The notes under the pieces were generated by a model. It had not been told where the DNA came from. It made no database searches and saw only the letters and a program-made list of their open reading frames with translations. The translations under genes and the position numbers were made by a program. 64,000 bases of DNA, taken from positions 23,250,001 to 23,314,000 of the forward strand of contig OX579637.1 in assembly GCA_951230915.1 (NCBI GenBank), given 5' to 3'. The DNA comes from Antitrichia curtipendula (taxonomy: Eukaryota; Streptophyta; Bryopsida; Hypnales; Leucodontaceae). Below, in pieces: positions 45,141 to 58,070 of this stretch (its first letter is position 1; each line of letters opens with the position of its first letter).

Positions 45141-45469
45141 GTGTTTGCCAAGAAGGAAAGCCTTATATTGAGTCACCTAAGATGGAAGGCACAACAAGTT
45201 TTCATGATAAAAGGCCTTATTTGTTAAAACAAGACAATTTATACATTTTGAGACTTCAACCGTAAAATAGTTATAGATATTTATCATCGAGTTGACAGTA
45301 AGACCAGATTGCAACATTTGGACAATTAAAGATTTATATATTCATTAATATATTAAAGTCTCAAATTACCGAATAGTCTCAAAATTGAATAGTTGTAACG
45401 ATTTATCTTTGAGTCGATGATAAAATTGAGACTACACTTTGTCCAAATATAATGAATAGGGCCTTATAA

Positions 45470-47976
45470 ATGAGTAAGACTTTGCTTGTGATTGACATCA
45501 AAAGTTCAAACTCTATTTGTTGTTGCAATGAGAAATTCCCACAAAGATTTGTAGCTGACAATATGGATGGCAGTAGCACACCTATACATGGTGTAGATAT
45601 CTCAAATGAACGAGGCATGTCACGTTCTATGCAAGAAGACTCATGCATAGCTCCGCAAGAACTTAAAGGTGTGGGTTCCAAAGTGAACCCAACTATAGAA
45701 ACTTTTGGTGAATATGAAACTACAAGGGCATCAAGCATTAGTCCCTCATAGACAAAGCGGCCTTGCAAATGGCTTCAAAGAAGAAAATAAATGAAAATTG
45801 AATGCATTGTGGGCCAACTTTTTTTATGCGACAAACATACAATTTGTCGTAGCCCAAAATTTAACCTTCAAAGAAATAGTGAAGATAATGGTTGAATGAA
45901 ATAGGCCCTACATTCCACTATATACTACAATTTTTGACATAAATTGCTTGACAAAGCAAAGAAAGACCTTCAAATAAAGCTCTATAACAAGATCAAATTT
46001 AGCATTAGGAAGTTTGGAACAACATTGGCTATGGATGGATGGAGTTTGGTTATTAATTGCCCACTAATAAATACCATGCTCGTATTTTCTGTAAGTGAAC
46101 AATTACTTGAATTGGTGGATACAAGTGGGTTTGTAAAGAATTTAGTGTATTTGGCCACTATCTTGAAAAAATTCTAGAACAAGTGGGTCCCACTAATGTC
46201 AAGTAGGTGACAATAGATAATGCTCCTATAAACCTGACAACATAGAATTTGGTATCTGCTAAATATCCATACATTTTTTTCCAAAGATTCATGGTAGACA
46301 TGTTGAATTTGTTGGTAAAAATTGGAGAAAGCAAAAATGGTTTAGAAAAGAAGTGAAAAAGCCATATCAAAGCGAGTTTCATCAAGAGTAGGCAGATGCC
46401 TCTTGCTATATTTTGGAAGCACTTGACAAATTTAGCTTATTGATGCCAAAGAAAACAAGGTTATCTTCTAATTTCATCATGATTGATTGTTTGTTGGAGG
46501 TTAAAGGAGCATTGCAACAATGTGTGGTAGACCCACAATGAGCGAAATATGTGCAAAAACTACGAGACAAGCACAAATACAATCCATGCACCAAGTCTAA
46601 AAATGTGAAAGACTATATTTTAGATGAGCATTTTTGGGACTATTGCATCAATTTCCAGAACTTGGTGGCTCCAATTGTGTAGTCTACGTGATTTGGATGC
46701 CAAAATGCCATGTATGGGCAAAGTGTTGCATATTATGAGGAAATCAAATAAACATATATTCAGTTCACGGAGGCTGTCTTTTTGTTTGGCTTTATATCGA
46801 GCCATCCTATTGAAAGAGTCATTTTGCAAACAAAAGAAAATGGAGAAGAATGATGTACATTATGTAGGAGCTCTTTTAAACTGCTACCTTCTTCATGATA
46901 AAAAACTAGTCGACAATCAAAATGTAGTGGAGGTATGCAAGCAATTTTAGAAATTGGCTTACATCTCAGAACAAGTTGAAGACATAGAGAGCAACAGATT
47001 TGGTGTATGTGTGCACCAATTTTAAAATCTTATCCTCATCAAAGAAAAATGATGAAAAAGAGTAGTCCCACTAGAATGTGGAGTTGGAGGATTTAGAGAG
47101 GCCTTCATTGGAAGACGAGGATGGTGTGCTTGTATTGAATGACAGAGATGCTATAAAAAACGACACGCACATTTCTCACATTGAAACATCTAATAGCCCT
47201 AATTAGAGCAATGAAGACTTTGGAGGCAATTCTGGTGACATGTGTGACTTTCTTTTGGATGAGGACAATCGTAAGTATGATGAACATCTATCTTTGATGG
47301 CTAGATTTGTCAATGGAATTAGGTTCATGAATAGATAAAAACTTCTATCAGAAAGGAATGATACTTATGTAGAGGTAACAGAACCAAATGGGATGATGAA
47401 AATGGATGAAGTTGTTCAAATTTCCAAGTATCCATCCACGACAGTGGAACAAGTGGAAGAAAATGACAAACACAATAACAAGGGAGGATGTGAGGTGGAG
47501 GTCCAAATGAACGCGAGCAACACTAGTGTCAAGTCAATTGTGGTACTGGCAGCTAAAAATAGTAGGAACAAAAGGAACCAAGTATTGAAGTAAAAAATAA
47601 TGGTGGTCTATGTTTGATGGAGTCCATAAATCCAATTTTTGTAGACAATGACGAAAGCAAGAAACAATCTAAGTCAAATCCTCCAATACCACAATGTAGC
47701 ACTCCTCTATATGCACTATTTAAAACCGCTAGCACAATATTGGATGGTTCAAGAAGCTCAGGGCTTGGAAAACAACTTTTGAACATTTCAAAAGAAATGC
47801 ACCTTGGCAGCAATCCATCTAAATCCATTTTATTATGTACCAATGATAATAAAGTTAAGACATTGGCTTCAATGTTTTCTCAGCTTCATGGCCATGCAAC
47901 ACAACACCCCATCAAATTGTCAGTCAATATGTTGCAGTCTGTGAATGAGGTGAAGGTAATCTTTCAAGGAGATTAA
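45470..47976 (+). pseudogene. hAT transposase relic (DUF659-type)
   Basis: From 45795 the translated sequence follows the hAT order through several frames: NALWANFFYATNIQFVVAQN, LTFKEIVKIMVE, then LDKAKKDLQIKLYNKIKFSI, FGTTLAMDGWSLVINCPLIN (the xDGWS/T block of DUF659), LVDTSGFVKNLVYLATIL, QVTIDNAPIN, and, near 46640, FWDYCINFQNLVAPIV and LRDLDAKMPCMGKVLHIM. These fit the N-terminal half and core of plant hAT transposases. The C-terminal hAT dimerisation domain is not clear. 47393-47976 carries serine-rich frames of unknown origin. Multiple stops and frame changes make it non-functional. No BED zinc finger was recognised. Confidence 0.75.
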
Positions 47977-50038
47977 AGGTCAAAGATTTCAATAATGTCA
48001 AAAATTAAATAATAATGGAGCCTTTTGCAGTCATACCACCCAAGAGACAAAATGTAGATAGAATTCTCTTGATGTAGGTCTACCTATTTCAAAGAGGAAA
48101 ACAAAGACGACCTTTCTTTTTAGGGAAGACAACACAAAGTCCATATTAAGAGTAAAAAGAGAGAAAAAAAAAAGGCATACCAAGAAGATCAATTACTTTA
48201 CAACAAGTACAAGAGAAAGAATGACAATTGAACCATCTTCATTAGATGATATAGAAGATACATCCAACAATGAAGATACCAAATGGAGAACTAGTAAGGT
48301 GAGAGTAGTGTGTGTGCTTATTTATCCACCTTTGATAAATAATCAAGCACATCCATGCTCTTGGTAATTTAGGTGTGATTTTTATCTATGGGTGCTTAGC
48401 ATTAGTCCATTGTACCTTCCAAGCAATGGATCTTTTTTGTAGTGCCTAAATGTACTCAAACATTCAAAGAACAACCAAAAGTAGAATTGAAATGCAATTG
48501 TCACGATAATTAGCTTAATAGACTAGGTCACTATGGATTTTTTATGCAAGATGATTCAGTCTAAAACTAATAGTACCAATTCTTAGAGAATTCTTTTCCC
48601 TTTCTAAAAATGTAAAATTTGATCCTGTCTAAATTTCCTAACAAAAGTTACAGGTGAATTGAATTTGACCGCTAATCAGTTTATCAAACTTCATCCACTA
48701 TTTTTACTTGGTTTCCGAATTCAAACAATTCAAAATTTTGGTAGAGTTATATATATTAACCTCTATCTAAAACCTAATTTAGGTCTAGATGAAGTGATTT
48801 TTTTAACCTTTCATCCAACTCTAGCCTAAGACTTCATCCTTCTACAACTTCTATGTTTTTTAGTCATTTCTTGAGTATAAGACACCTTTGGATTCTTCTA
48901 ACTTGTTCTATAGGCCTATGGTCCTACTTTTTTTTTCTATTCTACTTTGTCAGTTCTTGAGTGGGATTTCTTGGATCTTAAGTCTCAATTTAAGTGTTGT
49001 CAATATGCTATTTTTAACAAATTTATATCTTTTTCTTATAGATACTAGTTATAGATTTCTAAGTTGATAAAACACTTTCTAATTGACTTATCCCCTAAAA
49101 GTTATGGCTGGATGAAGTTTGGCCAATAATCAATTCCTCAAACTTCATCCACAATTTTCTTCCAACCTACAATTCAAATTTTAGTTTTCCCTACACTTGT
49201 GAACTTTGAATTTTTTCCTCTTTTCAATTCTCTAAACTTGTTCCAAAGTTTTAAGTTCTAACTACTTTTCATCCAACCTAGACTCTAAACTATGGGTGAA
49301 CACTTTTGTCCCTTGGGGCCTTCAAGGATTAAGTTTAAATGGATTCTTGTACTTTGATAGCACCTTGTGATGGAATCTTGTTTTACTTGTACCAGAAGAT
49401 AATTCATGATTTGTACATTATTATATACTATGCACATGAAGACTGTGATTGGGTCCCTTGAGCAGGGCAAATATAGAAGCCTGGATTAAGGATGCTCTTA
49501 CAATCAGAATTTTTCAGAATGAATTTAGATTTTAAACAATAGCTGAATAACGGTAGTTGAATACAGTAATTTATCATACGGGATCTCGCTGTGGACCCGT
49601 TTTACACGTGATTGTGCGTACCAGTCAATCCTTCACTCATTCACATTCATAAGTAAATAAGAATTAAACAAACAGTCAAGAATTGGTTATTACCTTACAC
49701 AGATTTGAATACACATCAGCAACTGGCATTCGCCTTAACAAGATCCTACCATGTCCTAACAAGATATCTTTCTTTGCAAGGACTGTAGGGATATAATCGG
49801 CTACACATTAACCCCGCTCCCTCACTTCTACAATATTATCTGGAATTGCCTTTACAAGCTGAGGGAGAAGGGATGCCCAAAATTGAAGAGGTCATGGATA
49901 AAAACACTGAAAAGATACTTCACATGATCGGCAGAAAACATGATGCTATAGACAAACGTCAACCTAAAGTTTCACTCGTGACAGAATTTTACTCTGAATG
50001 GTGGCACAGACGAGATGCCAAATGTTCGAAACATTCCC
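47977..50038. other. AT-rich intergenic DNA, no gene seen
   Basis: Low coding potential. The phrase CAAACTTCATCCAC occurs near 48687 and 49139 with related flanks, suggesting an old duplicated segment. The last part is the downstream flank of the ARID gene. Confidence 0.45.
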
Positions 50039-51587
50039 CTAGGATGACTTGTCTTCTGCAATGGGAACTCGAACATAGAGCTGGCCATAGAGTGTGACCA
50101 CAGCTGAGGTTTGATGAGCATCAATTCGAGAGGGCAAACAGATGACCTGAGAAATAAACTATCTGTTAGAAAAGGCACTATGACCACCTATCAGAACATG
50201 TACTCATTGTTTATACGCAGACTGAACACCTCAGTTATGAAAACAATAAAATGAGATATTCAAATGTTTACTTGTCAGAACCAACTCCACAAAATATTGC
50301 AATAGTACTAAGAGATAATAAAGATCCAATGAGTGTCATAACAGTAGAGGACTCCTAGCCATCAAATCCAGACATCATTGACTTACTTTTCTAAAAGGAG
50401 TCACACCCCAAGGATTCTCTGGATCCTCGGGCATTCCAGCAATCACTAGTCTGCCTCCAGGCTCACATTGGATGCGCACCTGCTCAGTTGAACATTGGAA
50501 AGTCAAAAGTCAACACTGGAACAATACGTGTGCCTAAGAAACGATGTTATAAAAGCATAAACTAAGAATGATGACAGAAACGTCTACACACGATTCTCAC
50601 TCAATACCCTAGCCCCTGGTAAACTGGATGATTATGTTACTTTTATTACAGTAGATATATTGAAAAAATTGGGAAGAATCAGTGTTAAGTTCCTACATAG
50701 TGCACTAGAAGCAGGAATCTTGTAAAACGACCACTAGTAATTTTGTTTCGTAACAATACATTTCGTTTTGCAGCTTCATAAATCATTAATGATTGAATGA
50801 TTCTTAAACTTGCAAAAATAGCATCATACGTCCCCGCAAGAGAGAATGAGGAATCCTACATAATTAGGGAGGATACAAAACATGCCACTTTGCAGCTGAA
50901 GCTCCGTACAGGAAATCAGAACACAGGAGATGAAAATATGCTGATACAGTCTAATTTGCAGGCCCAACTTATATTTTGAGAATCTAAGGCAGTTGCGTAT
51001 CCTTCACCTCCTCACGTGCTAGCCCAGGAACGAGTGCATAAATTTCGAAACAATCTAGCTGCAAAAATGACAAACGACATCATTGAAAACGTTTCAAAAA
51101 ATGAGAGAAAAAATCAAACAAATCAGAGTGAGCTCAAATGTGTAGGTCGACAGAAAGACCAAGCCTTTTCAACCTAAAATCAATCACTACAGATAAAATC
51201 ACCTGTGACCGCTACACTAGTGCATGTAAGGATGAACACAGAAGAATATTCAGGGAACTTACATGCTTATGTACATTGATTTTGACCCAATCAGCTTTGG
51301 GACCCTCATCAACAATCGGAGGATCAAAATCCCCTACTGGTCCATCCATCTTAGCGATCTTCATAGGACGCCTTCCAGGGTCCTGTTGCTTCATACTTCT
51401 CTTGCCGGTTACCGCAGAATTACTTGGAGGACTCTCTTCATGCAATCTTGGTCTTCCTCTGGCCTGAACAGCCTTCACAGCCCTCTCAAGTACAGTCTTT
51501 GTACCTTTCTTCTTGAGCCCATTTCCTCCTGCATCAAGATGCAAACCAGCTTCTATAGAAGGTTCGTTACAACTTCCGCACACTCAA

Positions 51588-51636
<49 letters not shown>

Positions 51637-54600
51637 CACATATATAAAGATGTGATCAGAAAGAAGTGCACGTAATAGAACTACCTGCCTATAAACTAAT
51701 TATATTTCATATTCGACAACTTCTATATTCTTGAAAAGCAATGTAAGAGGGAAAGAAACTAAACATGTTAAAAAAAAAAAAAACTCTCTACTTGGATATG
51801 TTCACATTTGAGGAAGAACTACCACATTTATCTGAACTATTTGGGAAGTACTCTAACATCTACTGCAAAATTTCACGGCATTTTGTTCGTTCTACATTAC
51901 ATTTATTTCTATGCCGAGTAAGTAACTCTATCACCTCAACATCCTTTCGCCCAGTCTTTGATCTCAAAAGTAATTAATTTGCGGCTCAATTTAAATTAAA
52001 AAATTGCGAAACTGATTTTTAAGCGACCATTAGGAATATCTTCAGAATAAAAGCGAAATTTTAATTCCAAAAAGTCTATCTTTTTTGAGATTTCCGTCGC
52101 TTTCTAAAAATATAAAATTTTATACAGTTTAATTTAGCATACTAGGATTTCAGATCATATCTTCCTGTTTTGGACTACATTTCTGTCTGTCTGTCTCTGT
52201 ATCCATGTCAGAAGATAAAGAACAAAAACAAAACTCCCTTTCTTTGGAGCATAGAAATCACAACAATACCCAAGTATACAAGGACTAGGAAGGACTAAAG
52301 TCTAAAATAAAATACTCAGTGAGGAATTCAAAATGACATACTGACTCGATTGCCATGAACTCCAGGATACCACAAAAGCCTATAATATTAAGCAGGAAAA
52401 CTTTGATACCTAAGTTTGTTAGCTTTTTTTCTTTCTTCACATGTTTCCCACCAGAACCTTTGTCCTGCAACAACAATGTCTTCTGTCACATTAAAATGTT
52501 CGAAATAACGACAACATTGCACGAACACATACCAAACCTAAAGACTTGAAATCCTTCATACAACCTGTTCAAAATCCAAGTCTCCAGTACATACACTGCT
52601 GCTCTCGAATTTTCAGTCACAATGCATCGCGATACAGAATGTGCAACCACGGAGTAGAAGCTTCGATCATCAATTTAACTAAGGGATCACAAATTACCAG
52701 TTCCCCCTACTCTGAGTTACGCCCAATATTACCTTTGAACTGGTGTCTTTAGCATCCCCATTGCCCATGCGCTGAAAGTGCCAACCCTGCATTGCCCGAG
52801 AAGCGGCATCTCTCCGAGCACGACCAGATCCTGACCTTGGTGTTCCACCCATATTTGGCTACAAGAATACCAACAGAATTGCAATATTTACACTCTGCGA
52901 CGAAAACACTGACTTTGAAGAAACTACTTAGATTTCCTCACGTGGGAAAGTCCATTGCTGAAATTGTACAGCCTGGCAACCAATCTGAGTACAATCTGCA
53001 AGAACTAACCACATGATTAAATCAAATGGTAACATACATCAGAGGATGGGGTAGCAGGAGATGCTGCTCTCTGATCATTCGTCAGATAACAACCGATTGT
53101 TTGGACCGTTCGTTGACAGCTGTCAGGTGCTGAAAGACCAGTCTTAAGTCTTTCATAATCCAAAAGGGCCTGCATGGTCGGTTGCAGAAAGAATTACACG
53201 ATGTGCAATGGCTAGCCTAAAAGAAACGACATAATTTGAGGTCATCAAGTCATCAAAGTAGATCGAGAACAAGTAGGGGCACGAAAGAAAAACGATAAAA
53301 CTCCAGATGCGTAAACTAAACTCTGCTATGCTGAAGTTTTGTTCATGTATCAAACGTTAAAGTAGATTAGAAAAATTGAAAAAAAACTATTGCACAGTCA
53401 ACAAGGAACATACCTTCTCATAGAAACCTCGAAATGACCACGAAATAGTCGTGCAAGTCCTGAAATTTCATTTATCTTGCAATCAGCACAGCATCACAAA
53501 AAATTTCGCCACAAACAGAGATGGTATAGTGGACAGATTGAACAAGAACCACCTAATTGCAAAACAGGTCGTAAGAGAATAATAAAGATTATTTCACGCG
53601 GTATTGTCCAATCCACAATACAATCTATCCGAGACATGTAGCCAACAAACATTAAACATCATGATGCTGCTGATGAAACTAAGCAGCTCGTGTTCCATAT
53701 ATATATTCGAAAAGACAAAGTTCAAAAGAATTAGGGCTTGGAGACTCTTACTTTGGGGGTTTAAACTCTTCGCCAACTGTCCTCCAAAGCTTGCTCACCG
53801 TAACCTACAAATGCATAGTATGCCGGATATATCCGATTAAAAGCATATAAACAGAAAAGAACAACAATACTAACATGAGAGGGATAGTGCAGCATCCACA
53901 TGTGAAGAACCTCAGTCAACTGCCAAAATAATATTTTGCAGATCCTAGACACACGATACCTGCATAAATACACATTCTTCTACCATCGAAATCAAAATCA
54001 TATGATGAGAGCGTGACGTCGACATTGTCAATGTAACATGTAACTGTCTCGACACCAGAAGCAGTTCCTCATCACGTTAAAATATTGATGACCACAAGCT
54101 GAATATATAGTTAACCTAAGCTACGCTGCTTTACCGAATTTCATTCATATTTCTAAAACAAGCCCTCAGATTCAAGTTTCAAAACTTAGGCAGCACCAAG
54201 CAGCGTGGAGTTCACGAAGACGCATACATGGTCATAGCCACCATATCTGGACACCACCCTCCAAAGCCTGTTACATCAGAAGGCAGCAACCGTGAGTTTC
54301 CATATTTCGCGAAGAAATTACAGGACTAGCTTTCCTCTAGATGGTGGGCAAACAAAATATTAACGGTAGGGTAACTAATTGACAAAAGCTGAACTACACT
54401 CCACAGGTGCATACGATTTTGCTAACCGACAATTAAAGCTTGCGATCACCAACTCACTTCAGAACATTTAACTCCAGCCCATAGAACTTGGGCGCCTTGT
54501 ATTCCAGATTTCGTCGCTTGAAGAATCGCTCCAGCTCCTGTACGAATGACATCTGCTCGGCTGGAGACCCATCATCGTCTTCGTAACCATCATCTTCTAA

Positions 54601-56121
54601 CACGTCAATTGCATCTTCGCCAATCTCCTCTTCTACTATGCCACCAACTTCAAGATTTTCTCCATCATCCAACCTCTCATTATTTAGATGTCCACCCCTT
54701 CCGTGACCCGCTTCACCCACTTCAGCCGCCAACTCATCAGCCACTTCAGCCGCCATTTCGTCTGCCATCCTGTCAGCCATTTCATCAGCCATCCTGTCAG
54801 CCATTTCGTCTGCCATCCTGTCAGTCATTTCGTCTGCCATCTTGTCAGCCAATTCATATGCAGTTCTGTTAGTCATAGCATCGGCGATACCATCGACCAT
54901 TTCATCCGCCATTTCATCTGCCATCTTATCAGCGATTTCATCTGCCATCCTGTCAGCGATCTGATCAGCAATTTCTTCCGCAATAGCGTCTGCCATTCTA
55001 TCAGCCATCCCATTTGCCAACTTCTTTGCCATTCTATCAGACATTTCATCGACTAGTTTATCGTCCATGTCCTCCGTTAACTTCTCTGCGGTAACCTTCA
55101 CGGTTCTTCCAGTGGTGTCCCCAGTCGTGTTGTCAACTTCATTTTCAACCCTGAAGACACCGGTTGTGGACAAAGAAACGGCACAATTCGTGGCTGGCAC
55201 TTCTTCATCCATCCTAAATTCTCCATTTTGAACAAGCGCCATTTCATCAAGGGTTGTCTGGCAAGCGTCTACGATCCCAGTCAGTGGTGCTTCCATCACA
55301 GGAATTGATTTCGATGGAACACCCTGGCCTTCGTTCTTAAAAGGACCAGGAGGTGGCTGTTGTTCAACTACAACAACTTCATCTGTTGACTTATCTTTCA
55401 TGATAACATCCTCGGCTTCTACTCCCATGCTAATTACACCAGGAACCACGTCCTGAACCAAATCCTGGAAATGAGAATATTCACCTACGAAAGCCGTTTC
55501 CTCTTTTACATCAGCCGTAATAGAAAATTCCACGGCTCGAATTTCCACACTGGACATGTCCTCAGCATGAGTTTCGTTAGTAGAACGTATCACAGATGTG
55601 TCCACAACAAGATTATCCATAGCAGATGTACCCCCGGAAGATGATTCCAAGGCAGATGGTTTTACGGTAGTGGTTTCCAACGCAGATATCTGCACAGCAG
55701 ATTCTTCCACTGCAGGTAAATTCTCGACGAACTCCGATTCTGGGGCATCCAAAAGTGATTCTTCAGTAGACCTGTCCTTGATATCCCGCAAATACTGATA
55801 AGGAATACCAAGAGTAATATTGAAATCAACTGCTCCATAGGACACTTTTAATTTTTCTGCCGAAAGTGTAACCTCGCCATGGCCTGCTGAAGATTCTCCA
55901 GATAGACTTTTAGATTCTGGGATGAGATTCCCTGAAGGACAATCTTCTTTCTCTGCCATTGGATCTACAGCATTTTCTACTGGATTCTGAACTGTGCCAC
56001 CGAAAGAAGCGTCTGAGCATGGGGATGGCCCCGTCGACACCATGCCCTCCAGTCTCTCATGTGACGACAAATCTTGGGTTGCTGACATTGTTTCTGGATT
56101 TCCATAAGCCACTTCCGTCAT
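50039..56121 (-). CDS. ARID DNA-binding protein with C-terminal HSP20-like domain
   Basis: Eleven minus-strand exons join in phase with GT-AG introns: 56121-54458, 54267-54228, 53804-53752, 53459-53414, 53169-53038, 52858-52733, 52464-52410, 51528-51263, 51058-51008, 50479-50387 and 50146-50039 (877 residues, no internal stop). ARID domain at about 525-607: FVQELERFFKRRNLEYKAPK, LWRVVSRYGGYDH, VTVSKLWRTVGEEFKPPK, TCTTISWSFRGFYEK. Alpha-crystallin/HSP20-like domain at about 784-875: ADWVKINVHKH, LDCFEIYALVPGLAREE, PENPWGVTPFRK, PSRIDAHQTSAVVTLYGQL. This pairing is typical of the plant ARID2/ARID3/ARID4 class, subunits of the PEAT chromatin complex in Arabidopsis (family knowledge). The N-terminal 520 residues are acidic and include an unusual four-residue repeat at about 350-468. 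The nuclear chromatin role is by homology. The ATG at 56121 is the first in frame after an in-frame stop and no better start is visible. This is the only clearly intact host gene here. Confidence 0.93.
51592..51631. repeat. (TA)n microsatellite
   Basis: An uninterrupted AT dinucleotide run of about 40 bp in the intron between exons 7 and 8 of the ARID gene. Confidence 0.95.
54733..55072. repeat. 12-bp coding minisatellite in ARID gene exon 1
   Basis: Units like TTCATCTGCCAT and CTGTCAGCCATT recur across about 340 bp, encoding a tetrapeptide repeat with consensus A-D-(E/R/K)-(M/I) on the minus strand. The units have diverged towards both ends and stay in frame. Confidence 0.85.
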
Positions 56122-58070
56122 TCCTCTCCACCTATTCTATCGCACCCTAAGACCAATGATGGCAGACGCCAGCTCCAGATCAAGTCTTAGCCTCCTCACT
56201 ACGCCCCAGACGGCCATCACAAGAGTCAGAAATCTTACAACATCAGCTTCTATTACATACGAGAAGTAAGATTCTTCTACAAACGAACAAAAAGATCACG
56301 CACCTGTAGTTAGCACCTGTAGCGAACAAAAAAGCTCACGCCAGTAGTCAGCTCGCAAACATCCCTTCAAATCTTGATCTGCTATGAGCAGAAAGCATTA
56401 GGGTGCAAGATAAAATGAACCACAAATAGTTTCTTTCGAATGCCAAAACAGTCCGCTATTTCTACTTTCAAGTGAACAAAACAGGCGAACCCAAATGTAA
56501 CTTACGCGGATGGCATGAAGGAGAAAATGCAGCGATGGCTCATGCAGAAATACAGATAGCTAATGACGGTAGACCCTAGTGAAAGCTTACAACTAACCAC
56601 TGAAGTCCATAGTCCCAAGCAGTATAGCATTTGAAGACAGGTCTTCAAAATTATCGACTCAAATAGGAAGAGTTACGTTCTACAAAAACGAGGGGCCTGA
56701 AACTTATAACGGCAGAGCATAAATGAATCCCTCGCCAAAACCTCAAACAGCAGAACGTTTAAGAAAATACTTTGTAGGCTATTGGATCGTAAGACACCAA
56801 CAAGGTCTTTAAGACACAGGTCTAGAAAAGGTAGACGAGAAGCATGCAAGTATTTAGCGCGCGCAATGCCACTCAACGATGCAAGGCTCTGCTGACCACT
56901 CGGGACAATTGGGCGGGTAATTCCGTTGCTAACGCTGGCATGTCCGAGGAAATCAAGCCAGTCCCCAAAGGACAGATTAAAAGGTATGATGTAGAACAAC
57001 GCCTGTATTTAAGACAACAAATGGATGAACTTTGCGTTTTCTGGAAGTTCTGCAAAGTGCTTAGAGCCTCAGTCCAAGGATTAAGGGGATCAATGTGAAG
57101 AAAAAATTGTATGAAGCTGCCTTCAATAACTTCCCCTCTCCCCCACACCCGCAGTTACGTAAGTTAACAAAGCAGATACTCTATGATACTCAATTTAAGA
57201 TTGTTCGAAGCACTGGCTCGATTTAAGATTGAAGTTCCACGCAAACTGCCTCACATACAGCTTCTATAGATGCAAAGCCTACTCTACTTCGGGCCAGTGC
57301 CACTAAAATTTGTCGGAAATACTGGCACAAATAACAAGGTAGCACATCTGAAGCGCGCACAGGTGAGCATAAAGTTGTAATAGACAAAGCACCTCTTTCC
57401 TCTGTCTTCTCCAGTAGGCAGAGAATAGAAACCGCAAAGGAAGGCCCTCTAGCACTCGCCAGAAATGAGAGCAGAATGCGTGAGTGCACAAACCTGTACG
57501 ACAACCCCTGCTGGGGGCTCCCACTTCGTTGCGAGTCGGAAGCAAACAAGGCGAGTAGACAAGCACCTCTAGCCACTCTCAGTTCGCGGAAAGCGGATAA
57601 TCTCGCTAAATGTCCTTCCCTCGCACAAAGCCCTGAAATCTCAACTTTGCCGGAAACCTGCCTCAGAGCTGCGGTTTCTTCTTTAATTATCTTGCACAGC
57701 CACGTCCAACCTCGATACAATGACTATCGAAAACCTCGCAACCGTAATAACCTATTACCAAGAAGAGCTGAGCAGGAAAAGTTAATGAAATCGCTCAGAA
57801 ACTACACCCACCATGCTTGGAGCGTATAAATTAGCGGAGCACAGCAACCACAGTCCACAGCACCGCAACCAAAGTCAAGAGCAGGGGGGGGGGAACGTCA
57901 GACGGCACCGCAACTGCACAACTCCTATTCGTCTTCCTTAACAGCCTTAAAGTTCTCATCCAAAACCTAGACCTCAACCCTGACGAGACAACCGAGCAAC
58001 AACAAAAAAAGGTCAGAAGGCCAATCTCTACCCGCGGAGTAAGTTAGAACCTCTGCGGCAGGGGGAGTGG
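56122..58070. promoter_or_regulatory. Upstream region of the ARID gene
   Basis: No convincing coding region; the open frames on both strands (for example 57223-57720) have no recognisable domains. The region is GC-richer than the DNA beyond 58100 and contains a G10 run at about 57884-57893. It probably holds the 5' leader and promoter of the minus-strand ARID gene. The transcription start is not determinable. Confidence 0.35.

Noticed and set aside
54546..55056. Plus-strand open frames over the ARID gene repeat (proline/histidine- and serine-rich)
   Set aside because: They are antisense shadows of the 12-bp coding minisatellite; the minus-strand frame has domain support and matching splice sites.
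57223..57720. A 165-codon minus-strand frame upstream of the ARID gene
   Set aside because: No domain, no neighbouring exon with a fitting splice phase, and a competing plus-strand frame of similar length. Treated as leader or promoter DNA.
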